From NCBI GenBank assembly GCA_016919605.1, contig JACXTQ010000214.1, positions 1 through 7,073 on the forward strand: 7,073 nt of DNA. Direction: 5' to 3'. The notes under the pieces are model-generated. The model was not told where the DNA came from. It saw only the letters and a program-made list of their open reading frames with translations, and made no database searches. Source of the DNA: Methylovulum sp. (GTDB lineage: Bacteria > Pseudomonadota > Gammaproteobacteria > Methylococcales > Methylomonadaceae). This document shows positions 6,274 through 7,073 of this stretch, in pieces (positions within the stretch are counted from its first letter, which is position 1; each line of letters begins with the position of its first letter). The position numbers were made by a program, and so were the translations under genes.

Positions 6274-6332
6274 GTTTTTACCAGTGTGTTATTTTTAAAA
6301 TGTGTTGGTGGTATTAAGGGGGCGTGGGATTG

Positions 6333-6929
6333 TTATAAGCTTATCCGGTAATGCCCTGTTATTTTGAAGGCAAACAAACGGTCTTCTTCCTGTACGCCAT
6401 TGCCGATATTATGTATCACTAAAGGCCGTCTTGACGATGCTGTGGTTTTGTCACTGACGATCATAATATGCGGTAGGGTAGGAGGAATGGTCGCCGTCAC
6501 CAAATCCCCCGCCTTAAAGTTCTCCGGCTGCGTGGAGAGCGGCACTGAGTAGCCCCTGCGCTTAAGATAGGTTTGCAGGTTGAGGACTCGGCGATGGTCA
6601 ATATTTTTGTCCGTGCCTTTTAGCCGCCATTGTTTGGGGTACTGGGCAAAATGGGCTTGCATGTCTTCATGGATGGCTTTTTGCAAATCCACACCCGCAC
6701 TGCTGCGCAAGGCGCGGATCAGCACATCGGTACAGACTCCCGCCGCTATCGGCACGTCACCGTTAGGATAGCTTAAGGTGCGGTAAGCCGGATCGTAACT
6801 GACGGTGATGCCAATCTGCGCACGGGCGGCCTTCACTAAGCCTAGGGCACTGTAATGTCTGTCCGCCTTAGCCAATAAAGGCAGGGTCAACAGGCAACAC
6901 GCCAACATGAAGTAAAAGGGCTTGCCCAC
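6333..6929 (-). CDS. DUF1287 family protein, probably exported (YijF-like)
   Basis: The 198-residue protein matches the DUF1287 pattern (E. coli YijF type) throughout. It has YDPAYRTLSYPNGDVP (45-60), GVCTDVLIRALR (64-75), DLQKAIHEDM (81-90), NIDHRRVLNLQTYL (109-122), the GDLV strand (141-144), HIMIVSD (154-160), VIHNIGNG (171-178) and ITGHYR (190-195). Cys 66 and His 154 are candidate catalytic residues if the fold is NlpC/P60-like, as I suspect; the molecular function is not established. Residues 1-22 look like a Sec signal peptide: Lys at 3, a hydrophobic core and an AKA-type cleavage site before Asp 23, so the product is probably periplasmic. Translation begins at GTG (6929), the first usable start after an upstream in-frame stop. 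An internal ATG at 6908 would remove the basic n-region. It starts 23 bases after the probable edd stop, inside the Entner-Doudoroff block. Confidence 0.88.
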   Translation of the reverse strand: MGKPFYFMLACCLLTLPLLAKADRHYSALGLVKAARAQIGITVSYDPAYRTLSYPNGDVPIAAGVCTDVLIRALRSSAGVDLQKAIHEDMQAHFAQYPKQWRLKGTDKNIDHRRVLNLQTYLKRRGYSVPLSTQPENFKAGDLVTATIPPTLPHIMIVSDKTTASSRRPLVIHNIGNGVQEEDRLFAFKITGHYRISL

Positions 6930-6952
6930 GGGTCTAGCGTGTACTGATAGGT

Positions 6953-7073
6953 TTAGTCAATCACAAACAAATTGCTCGCCCCGGTTTCGGCGGTGGTCGC
7001 CCCCTGCCGGAAGCCACCGAACATTTCCCGCCCCATGCCAAAATGATGGTTTTTGGCGGAATTTTCTTCGGCC
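6953..7073 (-). CDS. edd: Probable phosphogluconate dehydratase (Edd), C-terminal end, truncated by window edge
   Basis: Only the last 39 residues are visible, read on the - strand from the right edge to a TAA at 6955-6953. They contain HHFGMGREMFGGFRQ followed by AETGASNLFVID. I recognise this as the GMGRELF...FR...AE.GAS ending of the Edd branch of the IlvD/Edd dehydratases. Edd dehydrates 6-phosphogluconate to KDPG, the substrate of Eda, using a 4Fe-4S cluster whose ligands lie outside the window. The call rests on this short tail plus the nearby eda gene on the same strand. The main alternative is another member of the IlvD/Edd family. Confidence 0.78.
   Translation of the reverse strand, partial: AEENSAKNHHFGMGREMFGGFRQGATTAETGASNLFVID

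Noticed and set aside
5924..6298. A 124-codon open frame on the + strand opposite eda
   Set aside because: It is antisense to the conserved eda coding sequence and has no family resemblance.

Overview
The window looks like chromosomal DNA from a gammaproteobacterium of medium GC content. The RecB, GltA and Eda proteins all resemble gammaproteobacterial forms. An Entner-Doudoroff block joined to citrate synthase, with a RecBCD-type nuclease nearby, would suit a methanotroph-like (Methylococcales) or related lineage, but that placement is a guess from gene content. Seven protein genes are supported. One (recB) runs off the left edge and one (probable edd) off the right edge. No rRNA, tRNA, CRISPR array or transposase gene was seen.

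Left part (1-2065): the C-terminal nuclease half of recB is on the + strand and converges on a YheT-type alpha/beta hydrolase on the - strand. recD does not directly follow recB.

Middle (2066-4098): two - strand genes form a tight pair joined by a TAATG overlap. The first encodes an OLD/AAA_15-like ATPase and the second a small TOPRIM-like protein of the DUF3226 type. This architecture, an ABC/SMC-like ATPase plus a TOPRIM nuclease-like partner, recurs in anti-phage systems such as PARIS, AbiL and OLD-like systems. It is the best candidate here for an undescribed defence module. Part of the ATPase gene is markedly AT-rich, which suggests transfer. The hydrolase gene starts 16 bases after the TOPRIM gene, so the three may be co-transcribed. 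The 230 bases between gltA and the ATPase gene hold three inverted repeats and a TATAAT box.

Right part (4099-7073), all on the - strand: in transcription order the end of probable edd, a secreted DUF1287 protein, eda, then gltA. Edd and Eda convert 6-phosphogluconate to pyruvate and glyceraldehyde 3-phosphate. Citrate synthase takes acetyl-CoA, which can derive from that pyruvate, into the TCA cycle, so the block is metabolically coherent. The DUF1287 gene is a foreign element in the middle of it. The 222-base gap between eda and gltA is unusual. The leader directly upstream of the gltA start codon occurs a second time about 94 bases further upstream, and that second copy is split by a 53-base perfect palindrome.
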